Of a stretch of 11,940 nt of DNA, positions 1-8,723 are shown piece by piece. The notes beneath the pieces were generated by a model. That model did no database searches and was not told the DNA's origin. It saw nothing but the letters and a program-made list of their open reading frames with translations. Each line of letters starts with the position of its first letter. Within the stretch, counting starts at the first letter, position 1. Source of the stretch: Schlegelella_A sp038225015. Its GTDB lineage: Bacteria > Pseudomonadota > Gammaproteobacteria > Burkholderiales > Burkholderiaceae_C. The stretch covers positions 1 to 11,940 of the forward strand of contig JBBRFB010000105.1 of NCBI GenBank assembly GCA_038225015.1. Direction: 5' to 3'. The position numbers were made by a program, and so were the translations under genes.

Positions 1-1557
1 CCGGGGCCGATGGAGAACATCCCGAGCTTTTGCGCGCGCAAGCACGGCCGCGAGCCGGTGAGCTACCCGCACCCGTTGCTCGAGACGGTGCTCGGCGAGA
101 CCTACGGGATCATGGTCTACCAGGAGCAGGTGATGCAGGCCGCTCAGGTTCTGGGAGGCTACTCGCTGGGCAGCGCCGACCTGCTCAGGCGGGCGATGGG
201 CAAGAAGAAGGCCGAGGAGATGGCCACCCATCGCGCCATCTTCCGCGAGGGTGCGGCGAAGAAGGAGATCGCCGCAGCGGTCGCCGACGAAGTGTTCGAC
301 CTGATGGAGAAGTTCGCGGGCTACGGCTTCAACAAGTCGCATGCCGCCGCCTACTCGCTGCTCGCCTATCACACGGCCTGGATCAAGGTTCACTATCCGG
401 CCGAGTTCTTCGCCGCCAACATGACGGTCGAGATCGACAACAGCGACAAGTTGAAGTCGCTGCTCGCCGATGCCAAGGGCTTCGACATCACCGTCGAGCC
501 GCCCGACGTCAACGCCGGCACGCACTCTTTCGAGCCTCTCTCGCCGCGCTCGGTGCGCTTCGGCCTCGGCGCGATCAAGGGCACCGGCCAGGGTGCCATC
601 GAGGCGATCGTCGCCGCGCGCCAGGCCGGGGGCGCATTCCGCAGCCTGTTCGACTTCTGCGCCCGCGTCGATCGCGGCCGGATCAACCGGCGGGTCGTCG
701 AGGCGCTGGTCAAGGCGGGCGCCTTCGACGCCCTCGGGGTCGAGCGCTCGAGCCTGGTCGCGAGCGCCGGGCTTGCGCTCGACTGGGCCGACACGCAGGC
801 GGCGCACGCCGACCAGGGTGGCCTGTTCGACTTCGGCCCGCGCGACGAGCTGGCGCACGGCGCCAGCATGCAGGAGCCGGCACTGGTCGCGGCGGCGCCC
901 TGGAGCATCAAGGAGCGGCTGACGCTCGAGAAGGCGGCTCTCGGCTTCTATCTTTCCGGCCACCTTTTCGATCAGAGTGCGGCCGAGGTCCGGCGCTTCG
1001 TGCGGCTGCGCGTCGCCGACGTGATCGACTCGCGCGAACCGGTGCTGCTCGCCGGCATCGTCGCCGATCTGCGCGTCGTGAACGGCCAGCGCGGCCGCGT
1101 CGCGATCTTCAAGCTCGACGACACCAGCGAGGCGATGGAGGCGGTTGCCCACGAGGAGCTGCTCAACACCCATCGCGACCTGCTGAAGGACGACGAGCTC
1201 GTCATCGTCCAGGGCCGCGTGCAGCCCGACCGTTTCTCGGGTGGCGTGCGCCTGAACGTGCAGAGCGTCTGGGATCTCGCCGGCGCGCGCTGCCGCTTCG
1301 GCAAGTACCTGCGGGTCGAGGTCAACGGCAGCGTACCGCCGGTGGCCGAGGTATTGCGCGACTTCCCGTCGCGTCGCATCGCCAGCGAGCAGGGTGACGC
1401 ACCGCTGGGGCTGGGCGTTCGCCTCGCGCTCCTGCGCGATCACGCCGTCGGCGAACTCGACCTCGGCGAGTCGGCGCGTTTCTATCCGACCGACGCCGCA
1501 CTCGCGCGCTGGAGCGCGGCCGCGGCGCACGGCCGGGCCGCCGTCGTCTACGACTGA
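1..1557 (+). CDS. dnaE: DNA polymerase III alpha subunit, C-terminal part (5' end outside window)
   Basis: Replicative polymerase catalytic subunit, cut by the window edge. The frame is open from base 1 (first residues PGPMENIP, equivalent to the family's RPGP motif), so the ATG at base 10 is internal and not the start. About 518 residues remain of a protein usually near 1,160. The PHP domain and catalytic aspartates lie upstream and are not visible. Visible parts: fingers region with YQEQVMQ (positions 118-138), RRAMGKKK and FAGYGFNKSHAAAY; a helix-hairpin-helix-like stretch (RGRINRRVVEALVKAGAFD); a beta-clamp binding motif QGGLF at 814-828, matching QADMF of E. coli DnaE; an OB fold around 1000-1290; and the C-terminal tau-binding region. 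The clamp motif and close match to E. coli DnaE favour DnaE1 over error-prone DnaE2/ImuC. It ends in TGA at 1555-1557, 15 nt before the patatin gene. Confidence 0.97.
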   Translation, partial: PGPMENIPSFCARKHGREPVSYPHPLLETVLGETYGIMVYQEQVMQAAQVLGGYSLGSADLLRRAMGKKKAEEMATHRAIFREGAAKKEIAAAVADEVFDLMEKFAGYGFNKSHAAAYSLLAYHTAWIKVHYPAEFFAANMTVEIDNSDKLKSLLADAKGFDITVEPPDVNAGTHSFEPLSPRSVRFGLGAIKGTGQGAIEAIVAARQAGGAFRSLFDFCARVDRGRINRRVVEALVKAGAFDALGVERSSLVASAGLALDWADTQAAHADQGGLFDFGPRDELAHGASMQEPALVAAAPWSIKERLTLEKAALGFYLSGHLFDQSAAEVRRFVRLRVADVIDSREPVLLAGIVADLRVVNGQRGRVAIFKLDDTSEAMEAVAHEELLNTHRDLLKDDELVIVQGRVQPDRFSGGVRLNVQSVWDLAGARCRFGKYLRVEVNGSVPPVAEVLRDFPSRRIASEQGDAPLGLGVRLALLRDHAVGELDLGESARFYPTDAALARWSAAAAHGRAAVVYD

Positions 1558-1572
1558 GGCCTGCCGGCGGCG

Positions 1573-2796
1573 ATGACGACGCCCACCGCGCTCACCGGCC
1601 TCGTGCTGACGGGCGGCGGCGCCCGGGCGGCCTATCAGATCGGCGTGCTGAAGGCGATCGCCCAGATCCGCCGCGAGGCGGACGCGAGCGGCAACCCGTT
1701 TCCGGTCATCGCCGGCACCTCCGCCGGGGCGATCAACGCCGCCGCGCTGGCCTGCCAATGCGACGACTTCGACGCCTCGGTGGCCGGCCTCGTCGCCGTT
1801 TGGGAAAACTTTCGCGCCGAGCAGGTGTACCGCACCGACTCGTTCGGCGTCATCCGCACCGGCGCGCGCTGGCTGACGATGATGTCGATCGGCTGGGCGA
1901 TCGCGCGCTGGCGGCGGGCGCGGCCGCGCTCGCTGCTCGACAACGAGCCGCTCGAAGCGCTGCTGAAGAAGCTGGTCAGCACGACGCGGCTGCACCGCAT
2001 GATGGCCGAGGGCCATCTGCACGCCCTGGCGGTCACGGCATCGAGCTACGGGTCCGGCCTGCACGTGACCTTCTACGACGCTCTCGTCGACATCGTCCCG
2101 TGGACGCGCTCGCAGCGCCTCGCGGTGCGCCAGCCGATCGCGGTGCCGCACCTGCTCGCGTCTTCGGCGATCCCGTTCGTCTTTCCGGCGGTCGCGCTCG
2201 ACATCGCCGGCCAGACCGAATACTGCGGCGACGGCTCGATGCGCCAGGCGGCGCCGATCTCGCCCGCGGTCCATCTCGGCGCCGAGCGCATCCTCGTCGT
2301 CGGCGCCGGGCGGATGCACGAGCCCCCGGGCGAACGGGCGGCCAGCCACGACTACCCGAATCTGGCGCAGATCGCCGGCCATGCGCTCTCGAACATCTTC
2401 CTCGACGCGCTTGCCGTCGACGTGGAACGGCTGCGCCGAATCAATGCGACCTTGGCGCTGCTGCCGCCCGAAGGCCGCGCCGCCACCAGCCTGAAGCCGC
2501 TCCAGGTACTCGTCATCGCACCGAGCGAGCGGCTCGACGACATCGCCGCCAAGCACCTCGGCAGCCTGCCGCTCTCGATTCGCACCATGCTGCGCGGGAT
2601 CGGCGTCTCCGGCCGCGGCGACGACGCCCGCGGCGCGGCGCTGGCGAGCTACCTGCTTTTCGAGGCGCCATACACGTGCGAACTCATCGCCCTTGGCGCC
2701 CGCGACACCTTCGAGCGCCGGGACGAGGTGCTCGCCTTCTTCGGCTGGACGGCGAAGGCGACGGCGCCCGCGCCGCCGTCAACGCACGTCGGCTAG
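1573..2796 (+). CDS. Patatin-like phospholipase / lipid acyl hydrolase
   Basis: 407-residue Ser-Asp dyad hydrolase of the patatin family. The oxyanion-hole glycine motif is GGGARAAY (residues 14-21). The nucleophile elbow is GTSAG with Ser50 (codon at 1720), and the catalytic aspartate is in GDGS, Asp220 (codon at 2230). Spacing and order match bacterial patatins, which cleave acyl chains from phospholipids. The substrate cannot be told from sequence. Residues about 99-125 hold a hydrophobic then Arg-rich stretch (TMMSIGWAIARWRRARPR) ahead of SLLDN, which may be a membrane-contacting cap. There is no signal peptide, so it is probably cytoplasmic or membrane-associated. The ATG is chosen because the glycine motif follows at the usual distance; no good ribosome binding site precedes it. 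It lies 15 nt after dnaE and is probably co-transcribed. Its TAG stop overlaps the stop of the convergent comEA-like gene. Confidence 0.9.
   Translation: MTTPTALTGLVLTGGGARAAYQIGVLKAIAQIRREADASGNPFPVIAGTSAGAINAAALACQCDDFDASVAGLVAVWENFRAEQVYRTDSFGVIRTGARWLTMMSIGWAIARWRRARPRSLLDNEPLEALLKKLVSTTRLHRMMAEGHLHALAVTASSYGSGLHVTFYDALVDIVPWTRSQRLAVRQPIAVPHLLASSAIPFVFPAVALDIAGQTEYCGDGSMRQAAPISPAVHLGAERILVVGAGRMHEPPGERAASHDYPNLAQIAGHALSNIFLDALAVDVERLRRINATLALLPPEGRAATSLKPLQVLVIAPSERLDDIAAKHLGSLPLSIRTMLRGIGVSGRGDDARGAALASYLLFEAPYTCELIALGARDTFERRDEVLAFFGWTAKATAPAPPSTHVG
2793..2796. other. Shared stop site of two convergent genes (CTAG)
   Basis: The palindrome CTAG holds both stops: TAG on the + strand (2794-2796) for the patatin gene and TAG on the - strand (2795-2793) for the comEA-like gene. 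There is therefore no intergenic DNA, and no stem plus T-tract terminator was seen at the junction. Confidence 0.9.
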
Positions 2797-3128
2797 CGCC
2801 GCGCGGGGCTCGCCGCGGCGGCGGCCGCCGATGCCGATGCGTCTGCCGCCGGCTCGTTGGCGCCGAACCGCGGCGCCGAGGCGGCGTCGTCGATCGTCAG
2901 GCCGGCCCTTGCGAGACGTCGGCCGTTGCCGACACCCTTGACGCGGCGGGCGAGATCTTCCCAGCCCGTGAAGCGGCCGCGCTGCCGCGCTTCGAGGATC
3001 CGCGTCGACAGGCTCGGGCCGATGCCCTCGACCGACTCCAGATCGGCCTGGCTCGCGGTGTTGACGTCGACCGCGGCGACCGCGCCGGCGCCGAGCCAGA
3101 CGGCCAGCGCGACCAGGCCGCGCTTCAC
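2793..3128 (-). CDS. comEA: ComEA-like periplasmic helix-hairpin-helix DNA-binding protein
   Basis: 111-residue protein starting with GTG. A signal peptide runs from the start through about residue 19 (VKRGLVALAVWLGAGAVAA), giving a mature N-terminus near VDVNTAS, the typical start of ComEA domains. Two helix-hairpin-helix units follow: one around VEGIGPSLSTRILEARQ, the other around VKGVGNGRRLARAG. The family binds incoming DNA in the periplasm during natural transformation, although many short proteobacterial homologues are untested. The tail is low-complexity and Ala-rich (ASASAAAAAASPARR). A longer open frame reaches 3245, but its upstream part is Arg-rich shadow of hldD. The GTG is preferred because it overlaps the hldD TGA (GTGA) and has AGGGG five bases upstream. 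It is the last gene of the - strand run. Confidence 0.85.
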   Translation of the reverse strand: MKRGLVALAVWLGAGAVAAVDVNTASQADLESVEGIGPSLSTRILEARQRGRFTGWEDLARRVKGVGNGRRLARAGLTIDDAASAPRFGANEPAADASASAAAAAASPARR

Positions 3129-4123
3129 CCCGGCCCCTGGCCCTGCAGCCACTCGACGTAGCGCGCGACGCCGGCGCCGACATCGGCGAAGGCATGGTCG
3201 CAGCCGATGCCGCGCAATCGGCCCAGATCGGCCTCGGTGAAGCACTGGTACCTGCCGACCAGGGCCTCGGGAAACTCGATGTACTCGATCAGCCCGGCCG
3301 CCACCAGCCCGGCGAGGCCGAGGGGCGCTTCGCCGTCGGCTGCGCGGGTGCCGTTGACGACGGCCACCGCGATGTCGTTGAAAGGCTGGGCGCAGCCGGT
3401 GCCGAGATTGAAGATGCCGCTCGCCTCGGGGTGGTCGAGGAACCAGAGATTGACCGCGACGACATCGTCGACGAAGACGAAATCGCGCCGCTGCTCGCCG
3501 GCCTCGTAGCCGTTGTAGGGACCGAACAGCCGGACCCGGCCGTCGGCCTGCAGCTGGTTGAAGTGATGAAACGCCACCGACGCCATCCGGCCCTTGTGCT
3601 GCTCGCGAGGACCGTAGACGTTGAAGTAGCGAAAGCCCGCGATCTGCGTTCGCGCCGTCGGCAGGGTACGCCGCACGACGTTGTCGAACAGCAGCTTCGA
3701 CCAGCCGTAGACGTTGAGCGGCTGCTCGAACTCGGGCTCCTCGCGAAACGAGGCCGAGCCGCCGTAGGTGGCTGCCGACGACGCGTAGAGCAGCCGCACG
3801 CGCTGCGCCTGGCAGGCGTCGAGGAGCTGCTTCGAGGCGCGGTAGTTGAGGTCGAGCATCAGCCGGCCGTCGTGCTCCATGGTGTCGGAGCAGGCGCCTT
3901 CGTGGAAGACGGCGTCCACGGCGCCGAGCTCGCCGCGCTCGAAGCGGTCGTAGAAGTCACGCCGATCGAAGTAGTCGCTGATCTTCGCGTCGACGAGGTT
4001 GCGGTATTTCGAGCCGTCGCTGAGGTCGTCGACGGCGATCACGTCGTCGATGCCGCGGGCGTTCAGGCCGCGAACGATGTTGGCGCCGATCATTCCGGCG
4101 GCGCCGGTCACCACGACCTTCAT
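3125..4123 (-). CDS. hldD: ADP-L-glycero-D-manno-heptose 6-epimerase
   Basis: 332-residue extended short-chain dehydrogenase (E. coli HldD is about 310). It epimerises ADP-D-glycero-manno-heptose at C6 to the L-glycero form, the last step in making the heptose donor for the LPS inner core; cytosolic, with bound NADP. The Rossmann loop is GAAGMIG (residues 7-13). The catalytic set is visible: Ser116 in YASSAATYGG, Tyr139 and Lys143 in YGWSK, and Lys177 in PREQHKGRM. DFVFVDDVV and FNLGTG are also typical. ATG at 4123 overlaps the rfaE stop in ATGA, with GGAGG (4135-4131) seven bases upstream, the best Shine-Dalgarno in the window. The C-terminus is slightly longer than in E. coli and ends in GQGPG. 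The TGA overlaps the comEA GTG. Gene symbol synonym rfaD. Confidence 0.97.
   Translation of the reverse strand: MKVVVTGAAGMIGANIVRGLNARGIDDVIAVDDLSDGSKYRNLVDAKISDYFDRRDFYDRFERGELGAVDAVFHEGACSDTMEHDGRLMLDLNYRASKQLLDACQAQRVRLLYASSAATYGGSASFREEPEFEQPLNVYGWSKLLFDNVVRRTLPTARTQIAGFRYFNVYGPREQHKGRMASVAFHHFNQLQADGRVRLFGPYNGYEAGEQRRDFVFVDDVVAVNLWFLDHPEASGIFNLGTGCAQPFNDIAVAVVNGTRAADGEAPLGLAGLVAAGLIEYIEFPEALVGRYQCFTEADLGRLRGIGCDHAFADVGAGVARYVEWLQGQGPG
3134..3138 (-). promoter_or_regulatory. Ribosome binding site deciding the comEA GTG start
   Basis: On the - strand AGGGG (3138-3134) is followed by a 5-base spacer and GTG at 3128-3126. The site lies inside the last codons of hldD. With the GTGA overlap and the signal peptide that begins at this codon, it supports the short GTG start over the upstream in-frame start near 3245. 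Confidence 0.6.
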
Positions 4124-5073
4124 GGCGTGTCCTCCGTTGCGAACAGCTCGTCGTAGGTGACGCTGGCGGTGCCGAACTTGCCGACCACGATGCCGCCGGC
4201 GCGGTTGGCCACCGGCATCGCCTGGCGCAGGGTCAACCCGGCGGCGAGCATCGACGCGAGCGCGGCGATCACGGTGTCGCCGGCGCCGGTGACGTCGAAG
4301 ACCTCGCGGGCCTGGGCGGGCACTTGGGCATGGCCGCCGGCGTCGAAGAGCGACATCCCCTCCTCGGCGCGGGTGAGGACCACGGCGTCTAGCCGATGCG
4401 TGCGGCGCAGCGCCTGCACCCGCTCGGCCAGTTGATCGGCGCCGGCCCACGCGCCGATCACCAGCGCCAGCTCGGCGCGGTTGGGCGTGATGACGGTCGC
4501 GCCGGCATAGCGCGACCAGTCGCTGCCCTTCGGATCGACGAGCACCGGCTTGCCCAGCGCGCGGGCCCGCTCGATCATGGTCTGGATATGGGCGAGGCCG
4601 CCCTTGCCGTAGTCGGAGAAGAGCACGGCGTCGTGTTCGGGCAGCACGCGATCGAAATCGACGAGCATGCTGGACAGCACCTCGTGGTCGGGCTGGCTCT
4701 CGAAGTCGACGCGGATGAGCTGCTGGGCGCGCCCGATGACGCGCAGCTTGACGATGGTGTAGAGCTTGGCGTCGGTACCGAGCAGGGCGGTGACGCCGCG
4801 CTCGGCGAGCAGCTCGCGCACCCGCCGGGCCGGTTCGTCGTCGCCGACGACGGTGATGAGCGTCGTCGCGGCACCGACGGTCTTGACGTTGAGCGCGACG
4901 TTGGCGGCACCGCCGAGGCGCTCCTCCTCGCGCTCGACGCGAACGACCGGCACCGGCGCCTCCGGGGAGATGCGGTCGACGGCGCCGAACCAGTATCGGT
5001 CGAGCATGGCGTCGCCGACCACCAGGACGCGTGCCTGCGCCAGCCGCTCGCGGCTCGGCACGGCGCTGCTCAC
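4120..5073 (-). CDS. rfaE1: D-glycero-beta-D-manno-heptose-7-phosphate kinase (RfaE domain I only)
   Basis: 317-residue PfkB/ribokinase-family kinase. It phosphorylates heptose 7-phosphate to the 1,7-bisphosphate on the ADP-heptose pathway. Visible: the N-terminal RfaE signature (DAMLDRYWFG, RISPEAPVPVV), PfkB signature 1 in GGAANVALNV (residues 54-63), DPKGSDW, and PfkB signature 2 DVTGAGDT with catalytic Asp266. E. coli HldE is bifunctional at 477 residues, with a C-terminal adenylyltransferase domain. This protein stops right after the kinase (ending ELFATEDTP) and lacks the nucleotidyltransferase HxGH region, so RfaE2/HldC must be encoded elsewhere. The start is GTG at 5073, inside GTGA with the lapB stop and preceded by GAGGA (5084-5080). 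The TGA overlaps the hldD ATG, so translation of the three genes is probably coupled. Confidence 0.95.
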   Translation of the reverse strand: MSSAVPSRERLAQARVLVVGDAMLDRYWFGAVDRISPEAPVPVVRVEREEERLGGAANVALNVKTVGAATTLITVVGDDEPARRVRELLAERGVTALLGTDAKLYTIVKLRVIGRAQQLIRVDFESQPDHEVLSSMLVDFDRVLPEHDAVLFSDYGKGGLAHIQTMIERARALGKPVLVDPKGSDWSRYAGATVITPNRAELALVIGAWAGADQLAERVQALRRTHRLDAVVLTRAEEGMSLFDAGGHAQVPAQAREVFDVTGAGDTVIAALASMLAAGLTLRQAMPVANRAGGIVVGKFGTASVTYDELFATEDTP

Positions 5074-6239
5074 GGTGCGTCCTCGAGCCGATGCGGCGGG
5101 TAGGTGTCCCAGCCGAGGCAGCCGGGACACTGCCAGAAATAGTGCTCGGTCTCGAAGCCGCAGGCGGCGCACCGGTAACGGTGCAGTGGCCGAGCGGCGC
5201 GGCGGACTGCTTCGCGCACCGCGCCGGCCTCGCCGAGCTCGAGGGGCGTTTGCGACGCGCTTGCCGGCGCCGCGGGCGAGAGCACGGCGAGCGCGGCGGC
5301 GAGCGTCGGGTGCAGGCGCAGATGCTCGAGCAGGCGCTCCCGCGTCGCCGCATCGTCGGGTTGCAGCGCCGCGATCGCCTCGAGCAGGTCCATCGTCGGC
5401 GCCTGCACGTAGACGGCCTGCAGGCGCTCGAGCGCTGCGGCACCCTTGCCGGCGGCAGCGGCCGCTGCCGCGTAGCGCTGCGCCACCAGGTTGAAGGCGG
5501 CCGGCTGCGACGTCATCAGCGTGCCCCAGGCGCGCATCGCCTCGTCGGTGTCGTTGCGCGCCAGCGCCCGCTCGCCGGCGAGAACCAGGGGCCGGGCGTC
5601 GTGCGGCGCCGCCTGGCGGGCATCGGCCAGGGCCTTGTCTGCCGCTTCCCCGCGCTGCTGGGCATCGGCTTCGAGCGCGAGCTCGCAGCCGTAGTGGGCG
5701 ATGCGCGACGCGAACGAGCCGGTGCCGCTGCGTTCGAGCTGCCGGGCGACGTCGATGGCCGCGTTCCAGTTGCGCGAGCGCTCGTGCAGGTCGAGCAGGG
5801 CCAGGCGCGACTCGGTGTCGAACGCCGTCCCGGCGAGGGCCTTGAAGGCGTCCTCGGCGCGATCGAACAGGCCCGCCTTCATGTAGTCCTGGGCGAGTGC
5901 GTGCTGGGCACGGTCTCGCTCGCCCTTGGGCAGGTCGGCGCGGCCGAGCAGGTGCTGATGAACTCGCACGGCACGCTCGTACTCGCCGCGGCGGCGGAAC
6001 AGGTTTCCGAGGGCGAAGTGCAGGTCGGAGGTGTCCGGATCCTGCTGGACGGCCTCGATGAAGGCGTCGATCGCCTTGTCGTGCTGCTCGTTGAGGAGCA
6101 GGTTCAGGCCGTTGTAGTAGACCTTCGGCGAGCTCGTCAGCTCGCGGCGCCACTGGCGCACGTCCCAGCGCGAGGCGAGCCAGCCGAGCGCGAACGCCAG
6201 CGGCATCGCCCACAGCAGCCACTGCAGGTCAAAGTCCAT
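5070..6239 (-). CDS. lapB: Lipopolysaccharide assembly protein B (TPR protein)
   Basis: 389-residue inner-membrane protein, the same length as E. coli LapB/YciM. An N-terminal transmembrane anchor (about residues 7-22, WLLWAMPLAFALGWLA) is followed by a cytosolic TPR array from about residue 35 to 320 (for example KAIDAFIEAVQQDP and ALGNLFRRRGEYERAV). A C-terminal rubredoxin-type metal site has Cys357, Cys360, Cys371 and Cys374 (CAAC and CPGC knuckles). In E. coli it works with FtsH to promote LpxC degradation and so limits LPS synthesis; the same role here is inferred. Its position between lapA and the heptose genes fits. The ATG at 6239 lies inside the 3' end of lapA (11-nt overlap) and has no Shine-Dalgarno, so it probably depends on lapA translation. 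The longer open frame upstream is lapA shadow. Confidence 0.95.
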   Translation of the reverse strand: MDFDLQWLLWAMPLAFALGWLASRWDVRQWRRELTSSPKVYYNGLNLLLNEQHDKAIDAFIEAVQQDPDTSDLHFALGNLFRRRGEYERAVRVHQHLLGRADLPKGERDRAQHALAQDYMKAGLFDRAEDAFKALAGTAFDTESRLALLDLHERSRNWNAAIDVARQLERSGTGSFASRIAHYGCELALEADAQQRGEAADKALADARQAAPHDARPLVLAGERALARNDTDEAMRAWGTLMTSQPAAFNLVAQRYAAAAAAAGKGAAALERLQAVYVQAPTMDLLEAIAALQPDDAATRERLLEHLRLHPTLAAALAVLSPAAPASASQTPLELGEAGAVREAVRRAARPLHRYRCAACGFETEHYFWQCPGCLGWDTYPPHRLEDAP

Positions 6240-6543
6240 CGCGGGGCGGGTGCAGCAGCGCCGGCTCGCTCGGCATCGAGGTGGTGCTGGCGGCAGCCGG
6301 GAAGGGAGCAGGCGCGCGCGCCGCCTCGCGGGCGACACGGCGTTGCCGCCACCAGCTCGGCACCATCGCGAAGATGCCGAAGGCACAGCCGAAGCCGAAT
6401 GCCGCGAGCACGATGATGACCATGGGTGCCCGCCACTCCTGGCCGAAGAAGCCGCGCACGCTCGCATCCTGCTGGTTGTTCAGCGCGAACGCGAACAGGA
6501 CGAAGAAGACCGCGGCGCGGGCAAGCCAGACAAGAAGGCGCAT
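6229..6543 (-). CDS. lapA: Lipopolysaccharide assembly protein A (LapA-domain, DUF1049)
   Basis: 104-residue membrane protein, close to the 102 of E. coli LapA. It has two hydrophobic segments: about residues 3-21 (LLVWLARAAVFFVLFAFAL), followed by the family's NNQ motif, and about 40-62 (PMVIIVLAAFGFGCAFGIF). A basic cytosolic stretch (SWWRQRRVAREAAR) and a Pro/Ala-rich tail follow. LapA acts with LapB in coordinating LPS assembly at the inner membrane. The ATG lies 12 nt after the ihfB TAA with no clear ribosome binding site; the 12-nt spacer is only GC-rich. It overlaps lapB by 11 nt. Assignment rests on topology, the NNQ motif, size and synteny. Confidence 0.9.
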   Translation of the reverse strand: MRLLVWLARAAVFFVLFAFALNNQQDASVRGFFGQEWRAPMVIIVLAAFGFGCAFGIFAMVPSWWRQRRVAREAARAPAPFPAAASTTSMPSEPALLHPPRDGL

Positions 6544-6555
6544 CGTCGCGCGCGC

Positions 6556-6900
6556 TTAGCGCTCCGGCGGATTGACCGGTGGTGCGGCGGCGGCGTCATC
6601 GCTGGCGCGCAGGGCGCCGACCTGGACGTCGACCGCTTCGCGCAAGGCCTTGCCCGGCTTGAAATGGGGCACGAGCTTTTCGGAGATGACGACCTGCTCG
6701 CCCGATCGCGGATTGCGGCCGACGCGCGGCGGCCGGCGATTGATGGAGAAGCTGCCGAAACCGCGGATCTCGATGCGATGGCCACGCGCCAGGGCCGAGG
6801 CCATGGCGTCGAGGATGGTCTTCACCGCGAACTCGGTGTCCCGATGGGTGAGCTGGCCGAACCGCTCGGCCAGCTGCACCACGAGGTCGGAGCGCGTCAA
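6556..6900 (-). CDS. ihfB: Integration host factor subunit beta
   Basis: 114-residue DNA-bending protein of the HU/IHF family; it pairs with IHF-alpha. The DNABII signature GFGSFSINRRPPRVGRNPRSGE begins near residue 48 (shown here in full at 20 residues or fewer elsewhere: GFGSFSINRR and GRNPRSGE). Pro64 in GRNP is the residue that intercalates at the DNA kink, and VPHFKPGK is the usual C-terminal core. Residues after about 94 form an Ala/Pro-rich tail that E. coli IHF-beta (94 residues) lacks. The start is TTG at 6900-6898: the following residues TRSDL match the family N-terminus (MTKSEL in E. coli), and GGAG (6910-6907) lies six bases upstream. It starts 30 nt after rpsA, the order also seen in E. 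coli, and ends in TAA 12 nt before lapA. Confidence 0.96.
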   Translation of the reverse strand: MTRSDLVVQLAERFGQLTHRDTEFAVKTILDAMASALARGHRIEIRGFGSFSINRRPPRVGRNPRSGEQVVISEKLVPHFKPGKALREAVDVQVGALRASDDAAAAPPVNPPER

Positions 6901-6906
6901 GGAAGG

Positions 6907-6910
6907 CTCC
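6907..6910 (-). promoter_or_regulatory. Ribosome binding site deciding the ihfB TTG start
   Basis: GGAG on the - strand (6910-6907) followed by a 6-base spacer and TTG at 6900-6898. No ATG or GTG is available that keeps the conserved N-terminal TRSDL residues, so the TTG start is well supported. Confidence 0.6.
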
Positions 6911-6930
6911 GCTCTGCTCGCCCAGACCGG

Positions 6931-8667
<1,737 letters not shown>

Positions 8668-8684
8668 GGGTCTGGTATTTCGGT

Positions 8685-8704
8685 GCGGCCGCTGACGTGG
8701 CCGC
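8685..8704 (-). promoter_or_regulatory. Second stem-loop upstream of rpsA start
   Basis: GCGGCC at 8685-8690 pairs with GGCCGC at 8699-8704, giving a 6-bp all-GC stem with an 8-nt loop. It ends 17 nt before the rpsA ATG. The 17 nt between stem and start are comparatively A-rich and without a Shine-Dalgarno. GC-rich DNA makes short stems common by chance, so function is uncertain. Confidence 0.4.
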
Positions 8705-8723
8705 GGGGGTTGAGTTGTCGAAA

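Noticed and set aside
30..1397. 455-codon + strand open frame overlapping dnaE in another frame
   Set aside because: Arg- and Gly-rich shadow; the DnaE frame matches the family throughout.
1..1557. Error-prone DnaE2 (ImuC) instead of DnaE1
   Set aside because: The QGGLF clamp motif and close match to E. coli DnaE through the C-terminus favour the replicative enzyme; no imuA or imuB is adjacent.
3129..3245. N-terminal extension of the comEA-like frame
   Set aside because: The extra residues are Arg-rich and correspond to hldD coding DNA. The GTG at 3128 has a signal peptide, a ribosome binding site and a stop/start overlap.
3194..4156. 320-codon + strand open frame opposite hldD
   Set aside because: Shadow frame covering the epimerase; hldD has all catalytic motifs and a strong ribosome binding site.
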